Below, piece after piece: positions 16,112-27,053 of a stretch of DNA of 64,000 nt; the first letter of the stretch is position 1, and every line of letters begins with the position of its first letter. Origin of the DNA: Rhizobium sp. Q54 (GTDB lineage Bacteria; Pseudomonadota; Alphaproteobacteria; Rhizobiales; Xanthobacteraceae); contig CAMAWF010000005.1 of NCBI GenBank assembly GCA_945861895.1, positions 1 to 64,000 on the forward strand, read 5' to 3'. The translations under genes and the position numbers were made by a program. The notes under the pieces are model-generated. The model saw only the letters and a program-made list of their open reading frames with translations, had not been told where the DNA came from and did not search any database.

Positions 16112-17431
16112 TCAGAAACTTTCGCGAAGCCATCGTCCAACCCTTGCGATATAGCCGCCCGTTCCTGTCATCAGTTGCCGCGTTCGCCGCGGTTCGAAGT
16201 GTTCGAGATGCGCCGACTGCGGGTAGACCAGCAGCCCCGCCGCGACGGCGAAGGCCGGTCCTTTGGCCGCATCGGGCAATCCTGCAACGCCGAGTGGACG
16301 CCCGACCCGAACCGTGCGTCCGAGAATACGCGCCGCCAAATCCGGCAAGCCGGTGAGCTGGCAAGCGCCGCCGGTCAATACCACGCGTGCGCGCGGCTCC
16401 GCCGCAAACGGCGACGCAGTCAGCCGGTCGCGCACCATCTCCAGAATTTCCTCGATGCGCGGCTTGACGAAGCGCACCAGGTTCTCCCGTGAGACGAATT
16501 GCGGCGGCTCGCTTTCGTCATCGCCGACCGGGGGCACGGCGATCATGTCGCGTTCATCCGATCCACCGGACAACACACTGCCATAAAGCGTTTTGATTCG
16601 CTCGGCGTCGGTAATGCGGCAGTTCAATCCGCGCGCCAGATCCATGGTGACATTCGCCCCGCCGAGCGCGAAGCCATCGGCATGGACGAAGCGGCCGGAG
16701 GAGAACACCGCCAGCGTCGTCGTGCCGGCGCCAAAATCGATCAGTGCGGCGCCGAGATCGGCCTCGTCGTCGGCAAGAACGGCCTGGGCCGCGACATAGG
16801 GCGAGGCCACCATCGCCTCGACCGTCAGGTGGCTGCGCTCGACGGTAAGCATCAGGTTGCGCGCGGCGGCGATGTCGGCCGTGACCATATGCATGTCGAC
16901 GCCGAAGCGGCGGCCGAGCATGCCACGCGGATTGTGGATGCCGGTCGTGGCATCGAGCGCATAGCTGATCGGCAGCGAATGCAGCACCGCGCGGCCGTCG
17001 CGCACCGAATGGCGGCTCGCCGCCGCCAGCACGCGGCCGATATCGGTTTCGCTCACAGTACCGCGCACATCGACGGTGGCGTTGAACCGCTCGCTGCCGA
17101 TACGGCCGGCGGAGAGCGAGACCACGACGGATTCGAGCTGAACCTCGGTCATGCGCTCGGCCGCATCGAGCGCCTGACGGATCGCCTGTTCGGCCGCCAC
17201 CAGATCGACGACGACGCCGGCCTTCATGCCGCGCGCTTCCAGATGGCTAAAGCCGAGCAATTCGACGCCGTGGCTGCGGCGGCGGAGAACTTCCTGCGGC
17301 GGATGCGGTTCCAGCCGCGCGATCATGCAGGCGATCTTGCTGGTGCCGACATCGAGCGCGGCGACGACGGCGGCGCGCTTCGGCGACATCGGCTTCATCT
17401 TCGGGGTCAAGCCGAAATGGAGCACGCTCAT
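16112..17431 (-). CDS. ftsA: Cell division protein FtsA
   Basis: FtsA is the actin-like ATPase that anchors FtsZ to the membrane. The 439-aa product begins its actin fold at AALDVGTSKIACMIARL, has the family phosphate-binding motifs (LIDFGAGTTTLAVF at about residue 230; VVLTGGACQLTGL near 355), and ends with an amphipathic helix (GGYIARVGRWLRESF) that targets the membrane. Its start codon overlaps the ftsQ stop by four bases. ftsZ follows after 79 bases. Confidence 0.96.
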   Translation of the reverse strand: MSVLHFGLTPKMKPMSPKRAAVVAALDVGTSKIACMIARLEPHPPQEVLRRRSHGVELLGFSHLEARGMKAGVVVDLVAAEQAIRQALDAAERMTEVQLESVVVSLSAGRIGSERFNATVDVRGTVSETDIGRVLAAASRHSVRDGRAVLHSLPISYALDATTGIHNPRGMLGRRFGVDMHMVTADIAAARNLMLTVERSHLTVEAMVASPYVAAQAVLADDEADLGAALIDFGAGTTTLAVFSSGRFVHADGFALGGANVTMDLARGLNCRITDAERIKTLYGSVLSGGSDERDMIAVPPVGDDESEPPQFVSRENLVRFVKPRIEEILEMVRDRLTASPFAAEPRARVVLTGGACQLTGLPDLAARILGRTVRVGRPLGVAGLPDAAKGPAFAVAAGLLVYPQSAHLEHFEPRRTRQLMTGTGGYIARVGRWLRESF

Positions 17432-18417
17432 GCGTCGCCCCCTTTGCGTTTCGGCTTTTTCTCTTTCAACGTTTCCTTCAGCGCCGCTTTCTCCGCTTCA
17501 TCGCGCGCGGCGGCCGCGTCCTCCGACAACCGCACGGTCACGCGGTCCGGCAAGCGCAGGTCGATTGCCGTGATGTTGCGCGAGATCAATTTCTTGTCGC
17601 GGTCGAGCTTGACCAGCGTCGCCAGTGCCTGCTCGACATCGGCCTCCGGCAGTCGCACATCGATGCCGTTTTTCAGGCGCAGGTTCCAGCGCCGTTCGGC
17701 GACCAGCACGCTGGCGAGCAATACGTCACGGATGCTGGGATGGCGGTCGATCAGCGCGAGAAATTCCTGCGCCTTGCGCTCCGCGCCGCGCCCGACCACG
17801 AGCGGGAGATAGCCGAAGCGTTGCCCGGCAAAAGGCTCCAGCACGGCGCCGTCGGCGGCGATGACCGACAGCTTGCCGTCTTTCTGCCAAAGCGCGAAGG
17901 CGGCGCGTTCGGTCACGCTGATTTGCAGGCGGTCGGGATAAAACTTCAACACCGTCGCTTGCGCGATCCACGGATTGGCGGTGAGCGCCGCGCGCGCGGC
18001 GGCAACATCGAGAAACAGCAATGAAGCGCGCTCGGTCACGCCGGCGGCGGCGAGAATCTGCTCGCGGCCGGCTTGCTTTTCCCCGGCAAGCTCAACCGAG
18101 GCGATGCGGAAGCCGGCGGCATTGGCGGCGCCATCGCGCAGATCCTGCAACTGCACGGTGATCGCCGGCAGATGTTCACCTTTGTGCGCGCCATAACCGG
18201 CGCCGGCGAGGATCAACATAGCGGCCGCCGCGGTGCCGAGCCCGCGTGGCGTGCGAAATTCAAAAATTGGCGCCCCCCAGCGTTGCACGAAGCGGCCAAA
18301 TTTGTCCGATGGGGCGGAGGACATAGCGGCGCGCGGACGCCGCGGCGCACGGGCGCTTGCCGTGCGCGGTTGCTCTTTCCGCTTCAGCGGTTGAGCGAGG
18401 CGTCCTCGACCATCCAT
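17428..18417 (-). CDS. ftsQ: Cell division protein FtsQ
   Basis: FtsQ is a bitopic divisome protein linking early and late division proteins. The product has a basic cytoplasmic N-terminus, one membrane segment (about residues 60-78, GTAAAAMLILAGAGYGA), a POTRA domain (SVELAGEKQAGREQIL) and the FtsQ domain (ATVLKFYPDRLQISVTERAA). The C-terminus is charged (LKEKKPKRKGGDA). The ATG at 18417 overlaps the 3' end of ddl by 34 bases; an alternative in-frame ATG lies at 18324. Confidence 0.93.
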   Translation of the reverse strand: MDGRGRLAQPLKRKEQPRTASARAPRRPRAAMSSAPSDKFGRFVQRWGAPIFEFRTPRGLGTAAAAMLILAGAGYGAHKGEHLPAITVQLQDLRDGAANAAGFRIASVELAGEKQAGREQILAAAGVTERASLLFLDVAAARAALTANPWIAQATVLKFYPDRLQISVTERAAFALWQKDGKLSVIAADGAVLEPFAGQRFGYLPLVVGRGAERKAQEFLALIDRHPSIRDVLLASVLVAERRWNLRLKNGIDVRLPEADVEQALATLVKLDRDKKLISRNITAIDLRLPDRVTVRLSEDAAAARDEAEKAALKETLKEKKPKRKGGDA

Positions 18418-19310
18418 CGCACCAGCTCTTCAAACGTTATGCCCGCATGTACTGCGAGCTCCGGCACGAGCGATGTCTCGGTCATGCCGGGTTGGGTATT
18501 CACCTCGAGGCAGATCAGTCCTTTTGTCCCCTCAAGACGGTCGTCGTAACGAAAGTCGGCACGCGTAACCCCGCGGCAGCCCAGCGCGCGATGGGCCGCC
18601 AGCGCTAGTCTTCGGGCCTCTTGGTAAACAATTGGTGAAACTGGCGCCGGGAGCAGGTGTTTTGAGCCGCCGGGGGCGTATTTGGCCTCGTAATCGTAGA
18701 ATTTGACCGCCGGAACGATCTCGATGACGTCCAGCGCCCTGTCCCCCATCACCGCGCAGGTCAGTTCCTTGCCCGGGATGTAATGCTCGACCAGCACCCG
18801 GTCGCCGAACGCCCAGTCGGGCCGGTTGAGCTCCTGCGGGGGGTGGGCGTGGTCCTCGCGCACGATGAACACGCCCACGCTCGAGCCTTCCGCCACCGGC
18901 TTGACCACATAGGGCCGCGGCAAAAGGTGCGACTTCGCAGCCTCCAGGCGTGAGGCCACGATGCCTTCGGGGACCGGAATGCCGGCGGCCGCCAGCAGCG
19001 GCTTGGCGATATCCTTCTGCATCGCCAGGGCAGACGCGAGCACGCCGGAATGGCTGTAGGGAACCGCGAGGATTTCCAGCAAGCCTTGCAGCGTGCCGTC
19101 CTCGCCCGGACGGCCATGCAACACATTGAGCGCAGCATCCGGCTTGAGCAGCGTGAGCACGGCGGCGATATCGCGCCCGACATCGACGCGGGTGACGCGA
19201 TAACCGCCGCGTTCCAGCGCGTCGGCGCAGGCCTTGCCGGAGCGCAAGCTGACCTCGCGCTCGGCCGACCAGCCTCCCATCAGAACGGCGACGTGCTTGC
19301 TGGCAGCCAA
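18384..19310 (-). CDS. ddl: D-alanine--D-alanine ligase
   Basis: This enzyme makes the D-Ala-D-Ala dipeptide of the peptidoglycan stem. The 308-aa ATP-grasp protein has the family start VAVLMGGWSAEREVSLRSG, the ATP-binding stretch PYVVKPVAEGSSVGV and the C-terminal LEVNTQPGMTETSLVPELA with the substrate-binding loop. The start is a TTG at 19310, supported by a strong Shine-Dalgarno (GGAGGT) at the right distance; no ATG lies nearby. It is between murB and ftsQ, as in many Gram-negative dcw clusters. Confidence 0.95.
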   Translation of the reverse strand: MAASKHVAVLMGGWSAEREVSLRSGKACADALERGGYRVTRVDVGRDIAAVLTLLKPDAALNVLHGRPGEDGTLQGLLEILAVPYSHSGVLASALAMQKDIAKPLLAAAGIPVPEGIVASRLEAAKSHLLPRPYVVKPVAEGSSVGVFIVREDHAHPPQELNRPDWAFGDRVLVEHYIPGKELTCAVMGDRALDVIEIVPAVKFYDYEAKYAPGGSKHLLPAPVSPIVYQEARRLALAAHRALGCRGVTRADFRYDDRLEGTKGLICLEVNTQPGMTETSLVPELAVHAGITFEELVRWMVEDASLNR

Positions 19311-19409
19311 CAGGACCTCCGCGAATCACCGGGCGAACAAGACATGTATCCTGCTTCGGCGTCCGGGTGAATCCGCCATGCCCAATGGCGGGCGGCGGTG
19401 TCAGGAGGT

Positions 19410-20320
19410 CTAGCTCACCCCGATCCGCTTGATTTCCCATTCGAGATCGATGCCGGAACTCTCCTTCACCCGCTTTCGCACCGTCTCGCCAAGCCACTCG
19501 ATGTCGGCGGCGGTGGCATTGCCGCGGTTGATGAGGAAATTGCAATGCATGTCCGACACCTGCGCATCGCCGACCGTGAGGCCGCGGCAGCCGGCGGCGT
19601 CGATCAGTTTCCACGCGCTGTGGCCGGGCGGATTCTTGAACGTCGAGCCGCCGGTTTTTTCGCGGATCGGCTGTGCGCTCTCGCGATGATTTTGCACCTC
19701 GGCCATGCGCGCACGGATCGCGCCGGGGTCGCTCTTGCGGCCACGGAACAAGGCGGAGGTGAAAATGACCGATGGATCGACGCCGCAATTGCGGTAGACG
19801 AATTTCATGCCGGCGTTGCTGAGGTTAAGTTTTTCGCCCGTGCGGCTCAACGCCGTCGCCGACACCAGCACATCCTTGGTTTCCCCGTCATTGGCGCCGG
19901 CATTCATGCGCAGCGCGCCGCCGATCGAACCGGGAATGCCGAAATAAAATTCAAGTCCGCCGATGCCGGCCGCCGCCGCGACTTCGGCGACGCGCTTGTC
20001 GAGCGCGGCAGCGCCGGCATGCAGCATGTCGCCGTCGGCCTTCGCGTCGTTAAATCCGCGGCCGAGCCGGATGGTCACGCCGGGAACGCCGCCGTCGCGC
20101 ACGATCAAATTCGAGCCGACGCCCACCACCATCACAGAAATATCCGCCGGCAGATGCGTCAGGAAATAAGCCAGGTCGTCCTCGCTCTCGGGCACGAACA
20201 GCGCCTGCGCCGGACCGCCAACGCGGAACCAGGTCAATGAGGCGAGCGACTGGTTCGCCAGCAAGCGTCCGCGCAGGTCCGGCATCTTCGCCTTAAGCGG
20301 CGCAACGATATCGGGAAAAC

Positions 20321-20324
<4 letters not shown>
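19410..20324 (-). CDS. murB: UDP-N-acetylmuramate dehydrogenase
   Basis: MurB reduces the enolpyruvyl group to make UDP-N-acetylmuramic acid, using FAD and NADPH. The 304-aa product has [13 protein letters not shown], the FAD-binding [17 protein letters not shown], the motif [14 protein letters not shown] and the C-terminal [20 protein letters not shown] with its catalytic residues. The ATG at 20324 overlaps the murC stop (ATGA). A longer in-frame extension upstream lies within murC and is not credible. Confidence 0.96.
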
Positions 20325-21721
<1,397 letters not shown>

Positions 21722-21757
21722 TCCCGCATCCTCAATTCTCTGTCCGCAACGAAAATC

Positions 21758-22864
21758 TCAAAGCCCCGCCACCTTCATCACCAGATCCGCGAGCCGGTCG
21801 GCGGCGTCGAGTGTGCCGGTCGAGCGGGCGGCCCGCGCCATGTCCGCAAGCCGCGCCGGGGCATTGGCAAGCGCGCCGATCTCAGCCGCCAGCCAGTCGG
21901 GGGTAAAGTTCCTTTGCTCCACGCGTATCGCCCCACCGGCCTTTTCTAGCACGCCCGCATTGGCGAGTTGGTCCTGATCCAGCGCATGCGGCAGCGGCAC
22001 CAATATGGCGGGCCGGCCGATGGCCGCAAGCTCGGCCACCGTGGTGGCGCCGGAACGCGAAATGACCAAATGGCCGGCCGCGATGCAGGCGGGCAAGTCG
22101 TTAAAGAAGGCGGCCGTGTCGGCGGCAATGCCCAGCCGGCCATAAATATCGCGCACGGACTGCATATCCTCCGCGCGCACCTGCTGGACGATCGACAATC
22201 GTTGCCGCAATGCCGGCGCCATCCGCTCGACCGCCGCCGGCACGATCTCGGCCATGACATGCGCGCCCTGGCTGCCGCCGAACACAACCAGACGCAGCGG
22301 GCCCGCCGTGCCGGGCGCGGCATAAGGCATTGCCGCGGCCGCGACCACGGCCGACCGCACCGGGTTGCCGGTGAAGGTTGCCTTCGCGGCGAACGCCGGC
22401 TGCATGCGGCTGACGTGCGCAAAGCTGGTCGCAATCGCCGTGACGCGCGGCGCCAGCAGCTTGTTGGCGCGGCCGATGACGCCGTTCTGTTCGTGGATGA
22501 TGCTCGGCACGCCGCGCAGCGCCGCGGCCAGCACCGGCGGAATTGTCGGATAGCCGCCAAAGCCGACCACCGCCGCCGGCTCGATGCGGCCGATGAGGCG
22601 CCAGGCGCGCGCGGTGCCGCACGCGATGATCGCGCCGGTGCGCACGAACGAAATCGGGTTTCGCCCGCGCAAACTCGCGCTCGGAATCATGTGCAGCGCG
22701 CGCGCGGGAAATTTTCCGCCGAATTTTTCCGCCCGCACATCGGTGGCAAGCTCGACCGCGATGCCGCGGTTTGCCAGCACGGTGCTGAGCGCTTCGGCCG
22801 GGAAAAGATGGCCACCGGTGCCGCCGGCAGCGACGAGCACCAGCGGCGCGCTGCTTTCATTCAT
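21758..22864 (-). CDS. murG: UDP-N-acetylglucosamine--N-acetylmuramyl-(pentapeptide) pyrophosphoryl-undecaprenol N-acetylglucosamine transferase
   Basis: MurG converts lipid I to lipid II on the cytoplasmic face of the membrane. The 368-aa GT28 glycosyltransferase has the Gly-rich loop VAAGGTGGHLFPAEAL, GFGGYPTIPPVLAAAL, IHEQNGVIGRANKLL and the C-terminal sugar-nucleotide site SRSGATTVAELAAIGRPAIL with the PHALDQDQLANA loop. Its start overlaps the ftsW stop by four bases. Confidence 0.97.
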   Translation of the reverse strand: MNESSAPLVLVAAGGTGGHLFPAEALSTVLANRGIAVELATDVRAEKFGGKFPARALHMIPSASLRGRNPISFVRTGAIIACGTARAWRLIGRIEPAAVVGFGGYPTIPPVLAAALRGVPSIIHEQNGVIGRANKLLAPRVTAIATSFAHVSRMQPAFAAKATFTGNPVRSAVVAAAAMPYAAPGTAGPLRLVVFGGSQGAHVMAEIVPAAVERMAPALRQRLSIVQQVRAEDMQSVRDIYGRLGIAADTAAFFNDLPACIAAGHLVISRSGATTVAELAAIGRPAILVPLPHALDQDQLANAGVLEKAGGAIRVEQRNFTPDWLAAEIGALANAPARLADMARAARSTGTLDAADRLADLVMKVAGL

Positions 22865-24021
22865 CGCGCCGCACTCCCGGCGGAGGCGAAGTCGCCGCGG
22901 CTTGCCAGCATGGCGGCGCGCGGCTGTTCGCGCGTGAGCGCCAAAAGCATGCCCATGCCGTAGGCCATCGCGATCAACGAAGAGCCGCCATACGAGATGA
23001 ACGGCAGCGTCATGCCCTTGGCTGGAATGAGATGCAGGTTGACCGCGAGATTGATCGCGGATTGCAGCCCGAACAGGATCGCAAGCCCGGCTCCGGCGAA
23101 GCGCGTGAACGGGTCTTCATTGTGCATGGCGCGCGTGAGCGCGCGGATGACGATGAAGGCGAACAGCGCCACCAGCACGAGACAGAGCACGGTGCCGAAT
23201 TCCTCCGCCGCAACGGCGAACACGAAGTCGGTGTGGCTTTCGGGCAGCAGGCGCTTGACCGTACCCTCGCCCGGCCCGCGGCCGAACCAGCCGCCGCGCA
23301 CGAAAGATTCCGTCGCGATGTCGATGTTGAAAGTATCGCCGGAGGACGGATCGAGGAAACGCTTGATGCGCCGCGCCACATGCGGAACCGTCGAGTAGGC
23401 GCTCATCAGGCCGAGGCCGGCGATGCCGGCAAGCCCGAACACCCAGACCAGCCGCATGCCGGCCATGAAAAACAGCGCGCTCCAGACCAGCGCGATCAGC
23501 ATGGTCTGTCCGAAATCCGGTTGCAGCAGCAGCAGCGTCACCACCAGCATGAGCAGCGCAAGCGCAAGCGTGTTGGCCGGCATTTCCGGCCGCCGCGCCG
23601 ACTCGCCGAACAGCCATGCGACCAGAATGACGAAAGTGGGCTTGAGGAATTCCGAGGGTTGGATGCTAAAGCCGAGCAGCATCAGCCAGCGCCGCGCGCC
23701 CTTGATCTCCGCGCCGAACACCGGCGTGAGCGCGACCATGACGAGGCTCACCACGAAGACAAAGACCGCAAGGCGGCGGATCTGCCGCGGCGTGAGAAAC
23801 GACACCGCGAGCAGCACGGCGGCGGCCGGGATCAGCAACAGCATGTGCCGGTTGACGAAATAGAACGGATCGAGCCCGAGCCGCGCCGCGACCGGCGGGC
23901 TTGCCGCAAGCGAGAGCACGATGCCGGCGAGCATGAGCGCGCCGAACGCGGCAAGCATCAGCCGGTCGACCGTCCACCACCATTCGCCGAAGGGCGTGCG
24001 TTCAGCGCGCGAGACCATCAT
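22861..24021 (-). CDS. ftsW: Peptidoglycan glycosyltransferase FtsW
   Basis: FtsW is the SEDS-family polymerase of the septum, paired with FtsI. The 386-aa protein has about ten membrane segments and the family signature at the C-terminal end (NLHLIPAKGMTLPFISYGGS). It also has PSEFLKPTFVILVAWLF and LLQPDFGQTMLIALVW, which belong to the catalytic region. Tandem ATG codons at 24021 and 24018 follow a GAGGGA site; upstream residues in the same frame are not conserved. The gene lies directly downstream of the GIY-YIG element that interrupts the cluster. Confidence 0.96.
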   Translation of the reverse strand: MMVSRAERTPFGEWWWTVDRLMLAAFGALMLAGIVLSLAASPPVAARLGLDPFYFVNRHMLLLIPAAAVLLAVSFLTPRQIRRLAVFVFVVSLVMVALTPVFGAEIKGARRWLMLLGFSIQPSEFLKPTFVILVAWLFGESARRPEMPANTLALALLMLVVTLLLLQPDFGQTMLIALVWSALFFMAGMRLVWVFGLAGIAGLGLMSAYSTVPHVARRIKRFLDPSSGDTFNIDIATESFVRGGWFGRGPGEGTVKRLLPESHTDFVFAVAAEEFGTVLCLVLVALFAFIVIRALTRAMHNEDPFTRFAGAGLAILFGLQSAINLAVNLHLIPAKGMTLPFISYGGSSLIAMAYGMGMLLALTREQPRAAMLASRGDFASAGSAAR

Positions 24022-24088
24022 GTTCCCTCGTCCCGCCCTAGTCCTGAGCCATCGCGGTTTACGGACAATTAATGCGTAATCCCACCTC

Positions 24089-24120
24089 GTCATTGCCCGC
24101 GAAAGCGGGCAATCCAGTAA
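24089..24120. repeat. Left inverted end of the GIY-YIG element
   Basis: The 32-base unit starts GTCATTGCCCGC, has a GAAA loop and ends ATCCAGTAA. It forms the perfect stem TTGCCCGC/GCGGGCAA. It is the inverted counterpart of 24438-24469 (30 of 32 bases match) and lies two bases from the stop codon of the nuclease gene. Confidence 0.85.
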
Positions 24121-24122
24121 TC

Positions 24123-24422
24123 TCAAGCGCCAGAAATAGAAGAATAGAGATCGTCCCAATTCGGATTTTCTTGCTCGATCAACTGCACCTTCCAAGCGCG
24201 TTTCCATTTCTTCAGGCGCTTTTCTCGCCAAATCGCCGAAGCCGGATCGTCGAATTGTTCAAAATGAACGAGACGAATGACATCGTACCGTTTGGTGAAC
24301 CCTGGAATACTTTTCGTCCTGTGTTCGTGAACGCGACGCACGAGGTCATTCGTGACGCCAGTATAGAGAGTTCCTCCAATGCGGCTGGCAAGGATGTAAA
24401 CCCAATATTTCCGCTCGCCCAT
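24123..24422 (-). CDS. GIY-YIG nuclease family protein, flanked by inverted repeats
   Basis: The 99-aa protein is a single GIY-YIG domain of the UvrC/YhbQ-like group. It has the two short motifs as WVYILAS and LYTGVTND, then the conserved Arg in LVRRVHEHR, a His-rich middle (LVHFEQFDDPASAI) and the Glu of WREKRLKKWKRAWK. No additional domain is present. The usual role of the fold is single-strand DNA cleavage; small stand-alone members have no agreed function. ATG at 24422 was preferred to an in-frame TTG at 24428. The gene is closely enclosed by two inverted 32-bp hairpin repeats and interrupts the murD-ftsW junction of the otherwise tight dcw operon, which suggests it is part of a small mobile unit. 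Confidence 0.9.
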   Translation of the reverse strand: MGERKYWVYILASRIGGTLYTGVTNDLVRRVHEHRTKSIPGFTKRYDVIRLVHFEQFDDPASAIWREKRLKKWKRAWKVQLIEQENPNWDDLYSSISGA

Positions 24423-24437
24423 CGCCAAGGCCTGCGT

Positions 24438-24469
24438 TTACTGGATCGCCCGCTTTCGCGGGCGATGAC
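24438..24469. repeat. Right inverted end of the GIY-YIG element
   Basis: The unit begins TTACTGGATCGCCCGC, has loop TTTC and ends GCGATGAC. Compared with the left end, its two differences (position 10 C for T, position 27 G for A) fall on paired stem positions, so the hairpin CGCCCGC/GCGGGCG is kept. It lies between the nuclease start codon and the end of murD. Confidence 0.85.
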
Positions 24470-24481
24470 AACGTAGAGACC

Positions 24482-25873
24482 TTATTTTCTTTCCAAAAGC
24501 GCTCTTACCAACCCGCGAAACGCATCGCCGCGCACCTCGAAATTGGGATACTGGTCGAACGAGGCGCAAGCCGGCGACAACAGCACGACCGCTTCCTTGG
24601 CCCCCGACGCCCCGGCATCGCGCGCGGCCATTTCCACCGCGCGCTCCAGCGTGCCGGCGATCGCGGTGTCGGCCTTGCCGGCAAGGGTGACGGCGAAGTC
24701 CTCCGCCGACTCGCCGATCAGATAGGCCTTGCGGATGCGCGGGAAAAATTCGGCCAGGCCGGTAATGCCGCCGGCCTTCGGCTTGCCGCCCGCGATCCAG
24801 AATATGTCGGAAAAGCTCGCCAGCGCGCGCGCGGCGGAATCCGCATTGGTCGCTTTCGAATCGTTGACGAACAGCACGTTGCCCTTGCGCCCGACTTCCT
24901 GCATGCGGTGCGCCAGCCCGGGAAACGACATCAGGCCGCGCTGGATGGTCTGCACGTCGAGCCCGAGTGCGAGCGTGGCCGCGATGGCGCAGGCGGCGTT
25001 CTGCGCATTGTGCGCGCCGCGCAGCGAACCGATGCCGGCCAATTGCGCGAACGGATGCGCCTTGCCGCCCGAGGCCCGCACAATGCGCGTGCCCTCGGCA
25101 TAAAAGCCGTCGCGCACCGGCCCGGTCACCGAGATGCGCACGACGCGCGTGCCGGCGCGTTCGATCGCGTCGGCGGCGGCGCGGCAATATTTGTCGTCGA
25201 CGCCGACAACCGCGGTGCCGCCCGCACCGACGCCCGCCACCAGCCGCCGCTTGATCGCGGCATAGTTTTCCATCGCGCCGTGACGGTCGAGATGATCCGG
25301 CGAGAGGTTGAGCAATATGCCGACAGTCGGCCTGAGCGAAGGCGCAAGATCGATCTGATAGGACGACACCTCGATGACGTAGTCGCGGCCCGGCGCAAAC
25401 GGCTCCAGCGCCAGGATCGGCACGCCGATATTGCCGCCCATCTGCGCGTCGCGGCCGGCGCTGCGAAGAATATGCGCGATCAGCGCGGTCGTAGTCGATT
25501 TGCCGTTGGTGCCGGTGATGGCGACAAGCGGCGCGTCCGGCGCGCTGCCGGCGCGCTCGCGCTCGAACAATTCGACGTCGCCGATCACCTCGACCTCGGC
25601 TTCGTTGGCCAGCGCCGCCGCCCAGTGCGGCGCGGGATGCGTCAGCGGCACGCCGGGCGAGAGCACCAGCGCGGCGACGCTCGACCAATTCAGTTGACGC
25701 AGATCGACGGTGGCTATACCGGCCGCGACTGCCTCGGCGACTTTTTTCTGATCGTCGTCGCAAGCCACGACGTCGGCCTCGCCAGCCATCAAGGCGCGGC
25801 AACTGGCCAGCCCCGATAGACCGAGACCGAACAGGGCGACGGTCTTACCCGCGAAAATTCTGACGGGGATCAA
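24482..25873 (-). CDS. murD: UDP-N-acetylmuramoylalanine--D-glutamate ligase
   Basis: MurD adds D-glutamate to UDP-MurNAc-L-Ala. The 463-aa product starts with the nucleotide-binding strand [18 protein letters not shown], has the P-loop [18 protein letters not shown] at about residue 120, [17 protein letters not shown], and the C-terminal [17 protein letters not shown]. The start is probably the TTG at 25873 ([12 protein letters not shown] matches the family N-terminus). Downstream on this strand the GIY-YIG element separates it from ftsW. Confidence 0.96.
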   Translation of the reverse strand: MIPVRIFAGKTVALFGLGLSGLASCRALMAGEADVVACDDDQKKVAEAVAAGIATVDLRQLNWSSVAALVLSPGVPLTHPAPHWAAALANEAEVEVIGDVELFERERAGSAPDAPLVAITGTNGKSTTTALIAHILRSAGRDAQMGGNIGVPILALEPFAPGRDYVIEVSSYQIDLAPSLRPTVGILLNLSPDHLDRHGAMENYAAIKRRLVAGVGAGGTAVVGVDDKYCRAAADAIERAGTRVVRISVTGPVRDGFYAEGTRIVRASGGKAHPFAQLAGIGSLRGAHNAQNAACAIAATLALGLDVQTIQRGLMSFPGLAHRMQEVGRKGNVLFVNDSKATNADSAARALASFSDIFWIAGGKPKAGGITGLAEFFPRIRKAYLIGESAEDFAVTLAGKADTAIAGTLERAVEMAARDAGASGAKEAVVLLSPACASFDQYPNFEVRGDAFRGLVRALLERK

Positions 25874-25888
25874 AGGAAGACCTTCGTG

Positions 25889-25962
25889 ATCCCGGATAGC
25901 CGTCGCTGCGCTCCGGCTTCCGGGATGACATTCCTGGCGTTTGTCAACGCCATGAATGTCAT
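25889..25962. repeat. Two consecutive hairpins at the mraY-murD junction
   Basis: ATCCCGGAtAGCCG (25889-25902) pairs with CGGCTTCCGGGAT (25914-25926). It is followed at once by a longer hairpin in which ATGACATTC (25925-25933) pairs with GAATGTCAT (25954-25962) and TGGCGTT (25935-25941) with AACGCCA (25946-25952). The second hairpin covers the mraY stop codon. No T-run follows, so a terminator is unlikely. Confidence 0.7.
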
Positions 25963-27044
25963 CTCAGCTTCAGCGTCGCAAGCCCTGCGAGCGCGAGCAC
26001 GACCGCCACGATCCAGAAGCGGATCACGATCTGCGGCTCGGTCCATCCCAATTGCTCGTAGTGATGGTGGATTGGCGCCATCTTGAACACGCGCTTTCCG
26101 GTGAGCTTGAACGACACCACCTGCACGATCACCGACACCGCTTCGAGCACGAACAATCCGCCGATCACGGCGAGCACGATCTCGTGCTTGGTCGCAACCG
26201 CGACGGTGCCGAGCATCCCGCCCAGCGCCAGCGAGCCGGTGTCGCCCATGAAGATCGAAGCGGGCGGCGCGTTGAACCAGAGAAAGCCTAAGCCCGCGCC
26301 GATCACCGCGCCGCACAGCACGGCGAGATCGCCGGTGCCGGGGACGTAGTGGATTTGCAGATACTCCGCGAACACCGCGTTGCCGGCGAGATAGGCGATC
26401 AACCCGAAACTCGCCGCCGCGATCATCACCGGGACGATGGCCAGGCCATCGAGCCCGTCGGTGAGGTTCACAGCGTTACCGGCGCCGACGATGACGAAGG
26501 CGCCCATCACCGCGAACATCCAGCCGAGATTGACCACCAGCTCCTTGAAGAACGGAAACACCAGCGAGGTCGCGAACGGCGGCCGGCCGAGATGCGCCAA
26601 GGCCATGCAGGCGACGATAGCGATCAGCGTCTCGGCCGCGATGCGGGTGCGGCCGGAGAAACCGGCTTGGGTCTGCTTGGTGACTTTCAAATAGTCGTCG
26701 TAGAAACCGATCAGGCCGAAACTGAGCGTGACGCCGAGCACGATCCAGACATAAGGGTTCGTCGGATTGGCCCACAGCACGGTGGAGACCAGCAGCCCGG
26801 AAAGAATCATCAACCCGCCCATGGTCGGCGTGCCGATCTTGGTGACGAGATGCGATTGCGGCCCGTCGGGGCGGATCGGCTGACCCTTGCCCTGCTTGAG
26901 GCGCAACATGTTGATGATCGCGCCGCCGAACAGGAAGACGAACAGCAACGCCGTCACCACCGCGCCGCCGGTGCGGAAGGTGATGTAGCGGAACACGTTG
27001 AGCGCCGAAATCTTGTCGGAAAATTCAATCAGCCAATAAAGCAT
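25959..27044 (-). CDS. mraY: Phospho-N-acetylmuramoyl-pentapeptide-transferase
   Basis: MraY transfers phospho-MurNAc-pentapeptide to undecaprenyl phosphate, giving lipid I. The 361-aa membrane protein has about ten transmembrane helices and the motifs [10 protein letters not shown], the Asp-rich [43 protein letters not shown] and the HHHYEQLGW loop near the C-terminus. It is followed by murD after 85 bases containing hairpins and preceded by murF after 57 bases containing a tandem repeat. Confidence 0.97.
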   Translation of the reverse strand: MLYWLIEFSDKISALNVFRYITFRTGGAVVTALLFVFLFGGAIINMLRLKQGKGQPIRPDGPQSHLVTKIGTPTMGGLMILSGLLVSTVLWANPTNPYVWIVLGVTLSFGLIGFYDDYLKVTKQTQAGFSGRTRIAAETLIAIVACMALAHLGRPPFATSLVFPFFKELVVNLGWMFAVMGAFVIVGAGNAVNLTDGLDGLAIVPVMIAAASFGLIAYLAGNAVFAEYLQIHYVPGTGDLAVLCGAVIGAGLGFLWFNAPPASIFMGDTGSLALGGMLGTVAVATKHEIVLAVIGGLFVLEAVSVIVQVVSFKLTGKRVFKMAPIHHHYEQLGWTEPQIVIRFWIVAVVLALAGLATLKLR

Positions 27045-27053
27045 CGGGTCAAA

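Noticed and set aside
25889..25962. Rho-independent terminator after mraY
   Set aside because: Strong hairpins exist, but no T-run follows on either strand and the downstream murD gene must be expressed with the cluster.
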